64,000 nucleotides of DNA from Nocardia mikamii NBRC 108933 (lineage in GTDB: Bacteria; Actinomycetota; Actinomycetes; Mycobacteriales; Mycobacteriaceae): positions 434,001 to 498,000 of the forward strand of contig NZ_BDCM01000006.1 in NCBI RefSeq assembly GCF_001613505.1, written 5' to 3'. Below the pieces are notes generated by a model. The model was not told the DNA's origin. It worked only from the letters and a program-made list of their open reading frames with translations, and ran no database searches. Numbering within the stretch: the first letter of the stretch is position 1; each line of letters starts with the position of its first letter. Below are positions 50,469 through 59,061 of the stretch, in pieces. Made by a program: the position numbers and the translations under genes.

Positions 50469-51595
50469 AGTCCGCCCCCGCCGCCGACGAACCACGGGGT
50501 GAAGCTGCAGCTCAGCGTCGGATATCGCTGCGGATCGAGCGCGTGCAGGGCGATCGAGAGCGCCCGCGGGGAGTACATCATCGTCAGGTGATCGGACAGG
50601 TCCTGCTCGCAGCCGTCCTGCAGGGTGATGTCGTTCACCGTGGCATCCGGCCCGGCCCGCAGATACGCCAACTCCACCGGATTCATCACCTCGTCGTAGC
50701 GGGAGGCCACCACGGTGTACGCCACACCGGGCACCGTGTCGCCGGCGGAGTTGAGCTGGTTCAGAAACGGCGAGCCGACGGCCTGCTGAATATTCGCCGG
50801 GCCGATCAGCGGACGGTAGAAACCGAGAATATCGATACCCAGATTCGTGATGATCCGGCCCAGCGTGGCCATGCCCAGCAATGTCGTTCCGTGATGGGTC
50901 CCGCCGAAACTGACCAGCTGCCCGACCTTTTCGGCGCCGCCGTCGAATTTCAGATATTGATCGGCTACCGGCGCCCCCTGGGAATGCGCGACGATGTCGA
51001 CGCGGTCGGAATGTGTGGTAGCGCGCACCCGGTCGACGAAGGCCGCCAGTTGCCGTGCCGAATCCTCGATCGGCCCGACCGCATAACGGCCGGGAAGTAC
51101 CGCGCCGAGACCACCGCCGTCGAGCAGACCGGACCGTCCGTAATTGAAAGCGAAAACACAAAAGCCCGTCCGAACGAGTTTCGGGGCCAGATAGGCGAAA
51201 CTGTCGTAGGCGTTGAGCCAGGTACCGTGCACCAGCACGATCGGTTTCGGATGGTCGGCGCTCGGCACACAATCCCAGCGGTTCGTGCCCGGCGGGGCGG
51301 CATCCGGATGAGTGAGCCCGTATCCGAAAGCGGCCAGGTAGGAGGTCATTTCGGGGCCCTCCCCCACCGTTTCGCTCGCGTGGCTGGCGGCCCGGCCGCC
51401 GGAACCGGGGCTGCTGCCGGTGTCCAGGATCGGCTGCGGCACATCGCCGTCCGCGGCGGGATGCAGGCCCGCGGCGATCAGTTCGGCCAGCTGAGTTTCC
51501 GTGGCGTCCGGCGGCGCCGCGGTCGCGGTTCCTGATCCGATGACGGCCGCGCAGATCAGCGCGGCGAGCGCTGGGATTCGATATCGAAGCTTCAT
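50465..51595 (-). CDS. Secreted esterase/lipase (class 2 type)
   Basis: A 376-residue exported lipase: signal peptide IPALAALICAAVIGSGTATAA (about 6-26), oxyanion motif IVLVHGTWLNAYDSF (about 118-132), nucleophile DIVAHSQGAPVADQYL (about 196-211) and catalytic His in CEQDLSDHLTMM (about 337-348). Seven Cys may form disulfides. Probably hydrolyses host or environmental triglycerides outside the cell. ATG 51595 has GGAAGG 5 nt upstream. First gene of the two-lipase operon; promoter region is shared with the PucR-type regulator. Confidence 0.88.
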   Translation of the reverse strand: MKLRYRIPALAALICAAVIGSGTATAAPPDATETQLAELIAAGLHPAADGDVPQPILDTGSSPGSGGRAASHASETVGEGPEMTSYLAAFGYGLTHPDAAPPGTNRWDCVPSADHPKPIVLVHGTWLNAYDSFAYLAPKLVRTGFCVFAFNYGRSGLLDGGGLGAVLPGRYAVGPIEDSARQLAAFVDRVRATTHSDRVDIVAHSQGAPVADQYLKFDGGAEKVGQLVSFGGTHHGTTLLGMATLGRIITNLGIDILGFYRPLIGPANIQQAVGSPFLNQLNSAGDTVPGVAYTVVASRYDEVMNPVELAYLRAGPDATVNDITLQDGCEQDLSDHLTMMYSPRALSIALHALDPQRYPTLSCSFTPWFVGGGGGL

Positions 51596-51706
51596 TGCTA
51601 CCTTCCCTGCCGGCACACCGGAATCGTTCTCGGCGGCCCGATTCCAGCGTCATCGGCATCGACGGGAAAGTCACTGCACTCGGATACACAGATCCGGCGG
51701 CGGGAT

Positions 51707-51774
51707 TTGTCGCGGGAAACGAATTCTTGTCGCGGTGCCGCGACCTCTTGCCGCGGCCCATGTCGCCCGCGACA
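51707..51774. promoter_or_regulatory. TGTCGCGG repeats between lipase operon and PucR-type regulator
   Basis: Within 70 bases there are three related sites: TTGTCGCGGG (near 51707-51716), the perfect repeat GTCGCGG-TG-CCGCGAC (51729-51744) and TGTCGC-CC-GCGACA (51761-51774). They lie just before the regulator start and near the lipase promoter. Likely binding sites of one of the two PucR-type proteins. Confidence 0.55.
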
Positions 51775-51782
51775 ATCGGCGC

Positions 51783-53012
51783 ATGCCGGTTGCCGTCAAT
51801 TCCGCACCCCCGAGTCTCGCCGCGCGCATGCTCGACCGACTGCCGCAGTTCGCCGAACGCGTCCTGGCCTCCGGCCTGGGTATCTCCGCATCGGCCGCCG
51901 ATCTGCCCGCGGATCATTTCGCCGAGGTGCTTCCGGCCATCTACGGATGTGCGCACGCTTTCCTGCACTCCATCGCGCAGCAGCGAGAATTCCCCCGTGC
52001 GGAGGTCGCCACCTTCGTGCAACCCGTGATCGAGCGGCATGCGGAGGACCGGCTGCCCCTGCCGCTGCTGATGGAGGCCGTGCACCGCTCCGGCCAGCAG
52101 GTGCTGCGGGAGGCGGTGGCGGTGAGTGGGCCCGCGGATGTGGACCAGCTGATCGAGTTCGGTTCGCGCGCACTCGAATTGCTCATGCACATCAATCTGA
52201 TCACGGTCGAGGGGTATGCGGCGGTCGAGCACTCGATCTACCATCCGGAACGGGAGGCCAGGCGCGCCCTGTGCGCGGCGCTGGTGGGCGGACAGCCGGC
52301 CGAGGAGCAGGCGGCGCGCGCCGATACCGCACTGGCCGAACAGTATTCGGTGCTCGCCGTGCAGGTGCGCACGGACCCGCAACCGGCCGCCGCCGCGAAT
52401 CTCGTTGTCCGCCGTCGCATCCGCATCCTGCAACGCGTTCTGGATCGGGTGGTCGGACCGACCGCACTGCATACCTTCGACGGGGACACCGCGATCGTGC
52501 TGCTCCCCGGCGTTCGCGAGTGGCCGGAGAGCGCCGGCGCGGAGTTGGCCACCGAACTCGCCGAACAGTTCGGCACCGATGTCCTCGTCGCCGAAACCCC
52601 GTGCACCAGGCGAGAATCCGTGCCGGAAGCGGCACACCAGGCCGCGGAAGTGGCCCAGCTGGCGCACATGTCCGGGCGGCCGACCGGGGTGTACCGGCTC
52701 GACGACCTGCTGCTGGAGTATCAGCTCACGCGGCCCGGCGTGGCTCGCGACCGCCTGGCCGAGCGGATCGAACCGTTACGCCAGGCACCGCATCTCATGG
52801 AGACGCTCGACGCTCATCTGCGCCACGGCTCCGATCGCAAGGCGGCCGCCGCCGAAATCCACATCCACCCCAACACGTTCAGTTATCGGCTGCGCCGTAT
52901 CGGCGAACTGACCGGCGCCGACCCGAGCGAGCCGAACGGATCACGATTGCTGTCCGCGGCGCTGGTCGCCCATCGATTGCGTCCGGCGCCCGGCCGGCCG
53001 GTCACATCCTGA
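51783..53012 (+). CDS. PucR/CdaR-type transcriptional regulator 1
   Basis: A 409-residue regulator. N-terminal helical sensor-like domain (about 15-165; RsbRD-like with LPLPLLMEAVHRSGQQVL), a middle GGDEF-like domain (about 180-310) and the PucR C-terminal helix-turn-helix (LMETLDAHLRHGSDRKAAAAEIHIHPNTFSYRLRRIGELTG, about 345-385). PucR_2 HTH proteins activate or repress catabolic genes. It probably controls the divergent lipase operon and itself through the TGTCGCGG sites. The ATG lies 9 bases after the last of these repeats. Confidence 0.85.
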   Translation: MPVAVNSAPPSLAARMLDRLPQFAERVLASGLGISASAADLPADHFAEVLPAIYGCAHAFLHSIAQQREFPRAEVATFVQPVIERHAEDRLPLPLLMEAVHRSGQQVLREAVAVSGPADVDQLIEFGSRALELLMHINLITVEGYAAVEHSIYHPEREARRALCAALVGGQPAEEQAARADTALAEQYSVLAVQVRTDPQPAAAANLVVRRRIRILQRVLDRVVGPTALHTFDGDTAIVLLPGVREWPESAGAELATELAEQFGTDVLVAETPCTRRESVPEAAHQAAEVAQLAHMSGRPTGVYRLDDLLLEYQLTRPGVARDRLAERIEPLRQAPHLMETLDAHLRHGSDRKAAAAEIHIHPNTFSYRLRRIGELTGADPSEPNGSRLLSAALVAHRLRPAPGRPVTS

Positions 53013-53034
53013 GCAGTGAGAAGGTAGTACGACG

Positions 53035-54270
53035 ATGAACGCCCGCCCCCGCCACGACGTCCGGGTGCTCTCCCGCCAACTGGTCGGGCATTTCGCCGAA
53101 CACGTAGCACCCTGCTCCACACTGCCCGGTGACGCCCTGCACGGCGACATCACCGCGGTGACCAGGGTCTGCCTGGAACTGACCGTCGACATCCTCGAGG
53201 GCCGCGAACCGGACGAGAAGGTCGGGCGCCTGCAGCGCGCGGCCGCGAACTGGGCACGCGAGGGTATCCCGATCGACACCGTGCACCACGCGGTGCACGA
53301 GGGTTTCCGGCTGGCCTTCGATCTGCTGCTCACCCAGACCGATCCGAAGCAGCGGCCCGAGAATCCGGCGCAGCTGCTGTTGCGGATTCTCGACACCATC
53401 ACCCCGGCGGTAGCGCTCGCCTACGTGCGCGAACATCAGGCCGCGGTCACCGAACACCACACCGCGGTGCACACGCTGGTCTCGGCACTGCTGGCCGGGC
53501 ACCCCACCTCGACCATGGCCCGCGCGAGCGGGATCGAGATCGAACCGGCGTATGTCGTGGTGGCGATGAGCATTCCGCCGCACCCCGACGAATCCCATCC
53601 GAACGTGGACGGGAAAGTGGTGGCGCGCCGAAAACTGCGCCGGTTGCAGACCGCCCTGGCCAATCGCGGGGGTGGACGGGTGCTGTCGTTGCTCAGTGTG
53701 GACGGCGGCACGATCCTCGTCCCGGAGGCGATGTTCGGCGAGGACGAACTCGGCGAGCTGATCGCCGGACTGTCGGAGGCGGCCCAGGTCGGACTCACCG
53801 CCACCGCGCTCGCGACGCCCACCGAGCAGATCTCCGCGGCCGCCGACCGCGTGCACGAACTGCTCGACACGGTGCTGCGGCTGGCCAGCCCGCCCGGCCT
53901 GTACCGGTTCGCGGATCTGGCGATGGAATACCAATTGACCCGTCCCGGGCCGGGTTTGGAGCGACTGGGCACGCTGCTGGATCCGCTCGACGACCACCCG
54001 GATCTGCTCGAGACGCTACGGCGGCATATGGCCACCGGGCTCTCCCGCCGCCGCACCGCCCGGCAGTTGCAGGTGCACACCAACACCGTCGACTATCGGC
54101 TCAAAAGGATCGGACAACTCACCGGGCTGGACCCCTCGCAACCGAGCGGCCTCTGGTATCTGCGGGCCGCGCTGGTGGCGCGCACCTATCGCGACGCCGA
54201 GGGACCGCCGGTGGCCGAGGTCGCGGATCATTCGCCGGACGGTATGGGCAAAACGTTTGCTAGGAGGTAG
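53035..54270 (+). CDS. PucR/CdaR-type transcriptional regulator 2
   Basis: A 411-residue paralogue of the preceding gene, starting 22 bases after it and so in its operon. Same plan: RsbRD-like N-terminus (about 10-140, with IPIDTVHHAVHEGFRLAFDLLL), a GGDEF-like middle and C-terminal HTH (LLETLRRHMATGLSRRRTARQLQVHTNTVDYRLKRIGQLTG, about 322-362). Tandem related regulators suggest heterodimers or division of labour. GAAGG precedes the ATG by about 10 nt. Confidence 0.85.
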   Translation: MNARPRHDVRVLSRQLVGHFAEHVAPCSTLPGDALHGDITAVTRVCLELTVDILEGREPDEKVGRLQRAAANWAREGIPIDTVHHAVHEGFRLAFDLLLTQTDPKQRPENPAQLLLRILDTITPAVALAYVREHQAAVTEHHTAVHTLVSALLAGHPTSTMARASGIEIEPAYVVVAMSIPPHPDESHPNVDGKVVARRKLRRLQTALANRGGGRVLSLLSVDGGTILVPEAMFGEDELGELIAGLSEAAQVGLTATALATPTEQISAAADRVHELLDTVLRLASPPGLYRFADLAMEYQLTRPGPGLERLGTLLDPLDDHPDLLETLRRHMATGLSRRRTARQLQVHTNTVDYRLKRIGQLTGLDPSQPSGLWYLRAALVARTYRDAEGPPVAEVADHSPDGMGKTFARR

Positions 54271-54281
54271 CCTGTGTCGCG

Positions 54282-54890
54282 ATGGCTACCACTGCGCAAT
54301 TGCGGGCCGCGCTGGCGGTACTGCACGCCGATACCGACGAAGCCGCCGAGCAGGCCCGTATTTCGGAAATGTCCGGAACCGATTCGGCCGGGGTCGAACA
54401 TGCCCTGCTCGCCGGTTTGCTGTACCGCCTGATGGGCGATGATCTGCGGCACTCCCTGACCGGCGCCCCCGATCTCACCGCACTCGAGGAGCGGGCCCGC
54501 GCCGCCGGGCCGGGCACCGTCACCGACGCCACCGAGGATCGAGAACACCGCGAAGAGCAGTGTGCGCAGGCACATTTCGAGGCGTACTGGCTCGCCCATC
54601 GGATCGCCGGCCTGCATTTCACCACCGTGCCCTCGGCCCCGGCGCTACAGGCGGCCGCACACACCGCCGAGGCCACCCGCACGCTGCTGCGCATCCATCG
54701 CGATCTGCTGCACGCGCCGGACACCGGGCACCCGGCGTGGGAGGTGGTGATCGATCAGCTCGATCAAGCCCGCGCCCTGGCCGTGGCGGCGTATGCGGAC
54801 ACTCAGCCTTCCGCCCCGTGGCCCTCGGACGCCGGCGCGGGAGCGCCGGAGACCGGTGTCGACCGCAGCACCGAATGCCGCACACCGTAG
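54282..54890 (+). CDS. Hypothetical helical protein
   Basis: A 202-residue cytosolic protein, almost all helix (ALLAGLLYRLMGDDLRHSL; AHFEAYWLAHRIAGLHF), rich in Ala, Glu and His. No domain recognised. TAGCCT lies 9 nt before the ATG. Its last 29 codons overlap the 3' end of the converging permease gene, a Pro/Ser/Ala-rich tail (DAGAGAPETGVD) that is dispensable-looking on both strands. It follows the second PucR regulator by 11 bases. Confidence 0.65.
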   Translation: MATTAQLRAALAVLHADTDEAAEQARISEMSGTDSAGVEHALLAGLLYRLMGDDLRHSLTGAPDLTALEERARAAGPGTVTDATEDREHREEQCAQAHFEAYWLAHRIAGLHFTTVPSAPALQAAAHTAEATRTLLRIHRDLLHAPDTGHPAWEVVIDQLDQARALAVAAYADTQPSAPWPSDAGAGAPETGVDRSTECRTP

Positions 54891-56374
54891 GTGAAGTAGA
54901 CGACCAGCCCGATCACCATCCAGATCAGGAATCGCAGCCAGGTCTCCACCGACAGATTCAGCATCAGCCACAGGCACGCGAGCACGCCGAGAATCGGAAT
55001 CAGCGGCACCAGCGGAACCCGGAATCCGCGCGGCAGATCGGGGCGGGTGCGCCGCAGGATCAGCACGCCGATCGACACCAGCACGAAGGCGAACAGCGTG
55101 CCGATGTTGACCATTTCCTCCAGCGTGCCGAACTGGACGAATCCGGCCAGCACGGCACACACCACACCCACACCGACGGTGAGCGTCACCGGTGTGCCGA
55201 AACGGCTGGTGCGGGCCAGGCGGCGCGGAAGCAGCCCGTCGCGCGCCATCGCGAACAGCACCCGGGTCTGGCCCAGGTAGAGAACCATCACCACCGTCGT
55301 CAGACCGGCCAGCGCACCGACGGAGATGATGTTCTTCGCCCAGGTCACCCCGTGCAGGCCGAAGGCGGTGGCGAGGGTCGCATCGTTCCCGGACAGGGCG
55401 GTGTAGGGCACCATGCCGGTCAGCACGATGGTGACCGCGACGTAGAGGATGGTCACGATCAGCAGCGAACCCAGAATGCCGCGCGGCACGTTGCGCTGCG
55501 GATTCTTGGTCTCCTCCGCGGTGGTGGCCACGACGTCGAAGCCGATGAACGCGAAGAACACCAGGCTCGCCGCGGCCAGCAGCCCGTACCAGCCGAAGGT
55601 GCTGTTGCCGGCCCCGGTCAGCCAGGAGAACAGCGACTGGTGCAGGCCCTCACCGGCATCGCTCGGCTGCGACGGCGGGATGTACGGCTTCAGGTTGGAG
55701 GGTTTGAAATAGGTCAGCCCGACCACGATGACGACCGCGATCACCGCCAGTTTGATCGCGACCGCGATCGCCGACACTCGCGAGGACACCTTGGTGCCGA
55801 TCGCGAGCAGCACCATCAGGATGACGATCAACAGGGCTGCGCCCCAATCGAATTCGACGGAGCCGATATGCACTATCGGTGAGCGCGAGCCCATCACCTC
55901 GCCCAGATACTGCGACCAGCCCTTCGCGACAACCGATGCGGCGAGGGCGAATTCGAGGATCAGGTCCCAGCCGATGATCCATGCCGCCAGCTCACCGAAG
56001 GTCGCGTACGAGAAGGTGTAGGCACTGCCCGCGACCGGGACGGTGGAGGCGAATTCGGCGTAACACAGTGCGGTGAGACCGCAGGCGATGGCGGCGAAGA
56101 CGAAGGCCAGCGAGACCGACGGCCCCGCCACATTGCCGGCCGTGCGGGCGGTCAGCGTGAAGATGCCCGCGCCGACGACCACGGCGACGCCGAAGACGGT
56201 GAGATCCCAGGCGGTCAGATCCTTGCGGAGTTTGGAATCGGGTTCATCGGTATCCCGGATCGATTGTTCGACCGATTTGGTTCGTAGCAGTCCACCCCAC
56301 CGGGGGTTCGGCACCGATCCGGCCGTGTCCTGCGTTGGCGTCGGCTCAGCCACACCCGTCTCCTCCGTTGTCAC
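54803..56374 (-). CDS. APC-superfamily cationic amino acid permease
   Basis: A 523-residue permease with about 12-14 transmembrane segments. CAT-family signature: GVAVVVGAGIFTLTARTAG (helix 1, about 64-82), SAYTFSYATFGELAAWIIGWDLILEFALAAS (helix 3, about 116-146) and FFAFIGFDVVATTAEETKNPQRNVP (helix 6, about 275-299). It likely imports basic or small neutral amino acids. N-terminal 50 residues and C-terminal 25 residues are cytosolic tails. GTG 56374 (GGGGGA upstream) is taken; ATG-like upstream start 56401 lacks a site. Confidence 0.88.
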   Translation of the reverse strand: MTTEETGVAEPTPTQDTAGSVPNPRWGGLLRTKSVEQSIRDTDEPDSKLRKDLTAWDLTVFGVAVVVGAGIFTLTARTAGNVAGPSVSLAFVFAAIACGLTALCYAEFASTVPVAGSAYTFSYATFGELAAWIIGWDLILEFALAASVVAKGWSQYLGEVMGSRSPIVHIGSVEFDWGAALLIVILMVLLAIGTKVSSRVSAIAVAIKLAVIAVVIVVGLTYFKPSNLKPYIPPSQPSDAGEGLHQSLFSWLTGAGNSTFGWYGLLAAASLVFFAFIGFDVVATTAEETKNPQRNVPRGILGSLLIVTILYVAVTIVLTGMVPYTALSGNDATLATAFGLHGVTWAKNIISVGALAGLTTVVMVLYLGQTRVLFAMARDGLLPRRLARTSRFGTPVTLTVGVGVVCAVLAGFVQFGTLEEMVNIGTLFAFVLVSIGVLILRRTRPDLPRGFRVPLVPLIPILGVLACLWLMLNLSVETWLRFLIWMVIGLVVYFTYGVRHSVLRSTPVSGAPAPASEGHGAEG

Positions 56375-56402
56375 CGTTCCCCCGTGACCCGCAGACAGCA
56401 AC

Positions 56403-57599
56403 CTAACAGCACTCGGCAGTCAGTCGTCGCAACATGGTCGTGAAGGCCTTGCCCTCGGCCGATGCGGCCCAAACCGAGCGACCGAGAAAGTAGTTACGGT
56501 AAGCGATCCGGGCATTGCGCACCTGCCGACGAGGCGGAATCGTAAGAAAGTAATCGATTTCGGACAATTCGTAGACGATGTGCACGAGTGGGAAGAGGTC
56601 CGGCAGGACCTCGCGCTCGACCCGGTGCAGCGGCCGGATCTCGCCGTAACCTCGCAGGAACGCGGCGAGCTGAGCGGCCTGCACGCGGGCCGGGCCGCCC
56701 GCCGCGACCGAGAGCCAGTCGATCGCGAAGCGTTCGATCGCGGTGGCGATATCGAAAACGGCGACGGTCCGATTCGCGAGACCGAAATCCAGGACGGTGG
56801 CGATTCCGCCGTCCGACCAGAGCAGATTCGTGCCGTGCCAGTCGTTGTGGGTCCACAGCACGGGCAGCGTCGCGACCGCGGCGGCCAGCTCGGATCCGGA
56901 AAGACGAGCGGCACCCGTCGAGCGCGGCCGAGCCGGCGACAGTCCCGCCCGCGCCGCATCCCGGTGTTGCCCGCTCAGGAAACGGCCGACCACCGGACGG
57001 GCGGCGACGTAACGGTCGACGGCGACGTCCGGATCGGTGCACAGCCCGGCCAGCAGCGGATGCGGCGGGCGCTCCGGCGCGTCGAATCCCACCGCGGCGA
57101 GATGCAGGCGCGCGAGCATCGCCCCGGCCGCGGTCGCCTCGGCCACCGAGTGATAGGGACTCCACGAGAAGTCGTCGCGGTACCGGTCCTCGCCCGCCCC
57201 GAGTTCCTGAATTTCGTAGGTGAACTCGCCGTGCTCCGCCGCCCGCACCCGCGGGATCGGAATGCCTTGTGCGCGAAGGTGATTCATGAACGCATGCTCG
57301 GGCGCGAGCGTCGCGGGATCACGCAGCGCCGACGGCATCCGCTTCACCACGACCCGTGTTCCGTCGCCCAGCCGCACCCGGGCCGTGGACGACAGCGGAC
57401 GCCGGCTGCGCCATTCGATCACGGGTGTCGCGCCAGACTCCGCGAACAGGTCTCCCAGTTCGCCGGGAGTCAGCGGCGAGAAGGCCGGTGCGACGAGCCC
57501 ACTTTCACCCATCGCGAAGACCTGCTCCGCCGCGGACTCGTCTCCCGCCCTCGCGGGTTCGTCCGAACCCGCGGCGGGTCCCGCGGGCCGGGAGGTCAC
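56403..57599 (-). CDS. Aminoglycoside phosphotransferase-like kinase
   Basis: A 398-residue protein kinase-fold enzyme: ATP-binding Lys in RVVVKRMPSA, catalytic loop LWTHNDWHGTNLLWSDG (about 247-263) and Mg motif ATVLDFGLANRTVAVFD (about 266-282). This is the APH/choline-kinase family, which includes antibiotic, sugar and thiamine kinases. It starts 13 bases after the NCS1 permease stop, so they form an operon and the imported base or nucleoside is a candidate substrate. GTG start is uncertain; a later Met (MGESGLV) is possible. Confidence 0.78.
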   Translation of the reverse strand: MTSRPAGPAAGSDEPARAGDESAAEQVFAMGESGLVAPAFSPLTPGELGDLFAESGATPVIEWRSRRPLSSTARVRLGDGTRVVVKRMPSALRDPATLAPEHAFMNHLRAQGIPIPRVRAAEHGEFTYEIQELGAGEDRYRDDFSWSPYHSVAEATAAGAMLARLHLAAVGFDAPERPPHPLLAGLCTDPDVAVDRYVAARPVVGRFLSGQHRDAARAGLSPARPRSTGAARLSGSELAAAVATLPVLWTHNDWHGTNLLWSDGGIATVLDFGLANRTVAVFDIATAIERFAIDWLSVAAGGPARVQAAQLAAFLRGYGEIRPLHRVEREVLPDLFPLVHIVYELSEIDYFLTIPPRRQVRNARIAYRNYFLGRSVWAASAEGKAFTTMLRRLTAECC

Positions 57600-57612
57600 G
57601 CCGCCGCCCAGC

Positions 57613-58989
57613 TCAGGACGTTCGCTCCGGCTCGGCCCGGTCGGGCACACGCTCCAGACGGGCCAGCCCACCGGTGCACGCGGCCGCGGCCAGGAACGAA
57701 TACAGCGACGCGGAGGACCACCAGCCCGGGTGCACACCGACCATGTCCTGTACCCGCAGCCAGATCGTCGCCCACCAATCCACCGACCCCGGATTGAGCA
57801 CCTGGTACACGACGAAGCCCAGCAACCACGGCAGCAGCAGGAGCGGACGGGCCGGAGCGGTTTCGGACAGATCCCACCCGCGGCGGCCGCGGCCGAAGAA
57901 GTAGTCGACCACCAGCACCGCGCACAGCGGTACGAACACCGAGCCGATCAGCAGCAGGAAATTCGAGAATCCGGTGAAGTCCCGCACGCCCATCGCCAGC
58001 GCGGTCGCGAGCGCACCCACCGCCGCGGCCAGGATGCGCCGATCCACGCGCGGCAACAGATTCTGCAGCGACATCGCGGTGGAGTACACATTGGCGAACG
58101 ACTGATCCGATTCCCGCAGCACGAGCACCGCGAAGAACAGCCATCCGGCCGCGACGCCGAGGAAGGTGTCGAAGATCCGGTCCGGATCGCCACCGGCTTG
58201 CAGCAGCGCGACGATGCCGAGCAGATAACACCAGGTCTGCGCGATCGAATAGCCGACCATCGTGGCGCCGGTGGCGGCGCGGACGCCGCGGGCGTGCCGG
58301 GTGTAGTCGGCGGCCAGCGGCACGAACGACACCGCCACCGCCAGCGCCGTGTCGACGCCCGGGAAGAATCCGCTCCACGAGGTGCCCGTCACCGGCGGCA
58401 GCGGTTGGCGCAGGAACTGAATCGTGAACCAGCCCATGGCCACGGCCACCGCGGCCGTCACGTACTTGCGCAGAATGTGCAGCACGTTCAACGGCCAGAT
58501 CGCCATCGCGGTACACAGCACACCGGCACCGATGATCACCGCGATGTGCGGCAGCTTCCCGTGGGTGAGGGCCGCGACCCCGCCCGCGATCACGGTCAGC
58601 TCGAACACGCCCCAGCCGATGCACTGCACGATGTTGGCGACGGTCGGCACGTAGGACAGCCGGGTGCCGAACAGTCCGCGGAAGTTCGCCATCGCGGGCG
58701 CGCCGGTGCGCGCACCGACCGCGCCGGCGGCCGCCACCATCGCGGTGCCCAGCACGGTGCCCACCGCGGTGGCGAGCACGGCCGCCGCGACCGGCAACTG
58801 AGGATGGCCGGCCGGCCACAGTACGTAGAAGGCGCCGGTGAAGCCGATCAGGCTCACCCCGAGATTGGCCCAGAACGCGGCCTGGTCCCCGAAGGACAAG
58901 GTGCGTGGCGGCGCGGTGGTCAGCAGCAGCGGGGCCTCGGCCGAGCGGTCTCCCGGCTGCTCGGGCAGAGTCGTCATAGCGGCATTCAT
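57613..58989 (-). CDS. NCS1-family nucleobase permease (CodB/PurR-cytosine type)
   Basis: A 458-residue permease with 12 transmembrane segments. Family pattern: TLSFGDQAAFWANLGVSLIGFTGA (about 29-52), NFRGLFGTRLSYVPTVANIVQCIGWGVFE (about 101-129), and PLAADYTRHARGV (about 217-229), where the conserved Asp-Tyr binds substrate or cation. Likely a proton or sodium symporter for cytosine, purines or related vitamins (thiamine-like hydroxymethylpyrimidine). ATG 58989 or 58977 may be used. First gene of the operon with the kinase. Confidence 0.87.
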   Translation of the reverse strand: MNAAMTTLPEQPGDRSAEAPLLLTTAPPRTLSFGDQAAFWANLGVSLIGFTGAFYVLWPAGHPQLPVAAAVLATAVGTVLGTAMVAAAGAVGARTGAPAMANFRGLFGTRLSYVPTVANIVQCIGWGVFELTVIAGGVAALTHGKLPHIAVIIGAGVLCTAMAIWPLNVLHILRKYVTAAVAVAMGWFTIQFLRQPLPPVTGTSWSGFFPGVDTALAVAVSFVPLAADYTRHARGVRAATGATMVGYSIAQTWCYLLGIVALLQAGGDPDRIFDTFLGVAAGWLFFAVLVLRESDQSFANVYSTAMSLQNLLPRVDRRILAAAVGALATALAMGVRDFTGFSNFLLLIGSVFVPLCAVLVVDYFFGRGRRGWDLSETAPARPLLLLPWLLGFVVYQVLNPGSVDWWATIWLRVQDMVGVHPGWWSSASLYSFLAAAACTGGLARLERVPDRAEPERTS

Positions 58990-59061
58990 GCTATCGGTGT
59001 GTCCGGTGGAAATTCGCCCCCAGCTTCGCTCCGGGGCCCGGAGTCGGTAACCTCGTCCCGG

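Noticed and set aside
57286..59061. Plus-strand frame extending the mannosyltransferase upstream by about 590 codons
   Set aside because: It is antisense to the kinase and the permease; the leaderless start at 59062 gives the normal family length.
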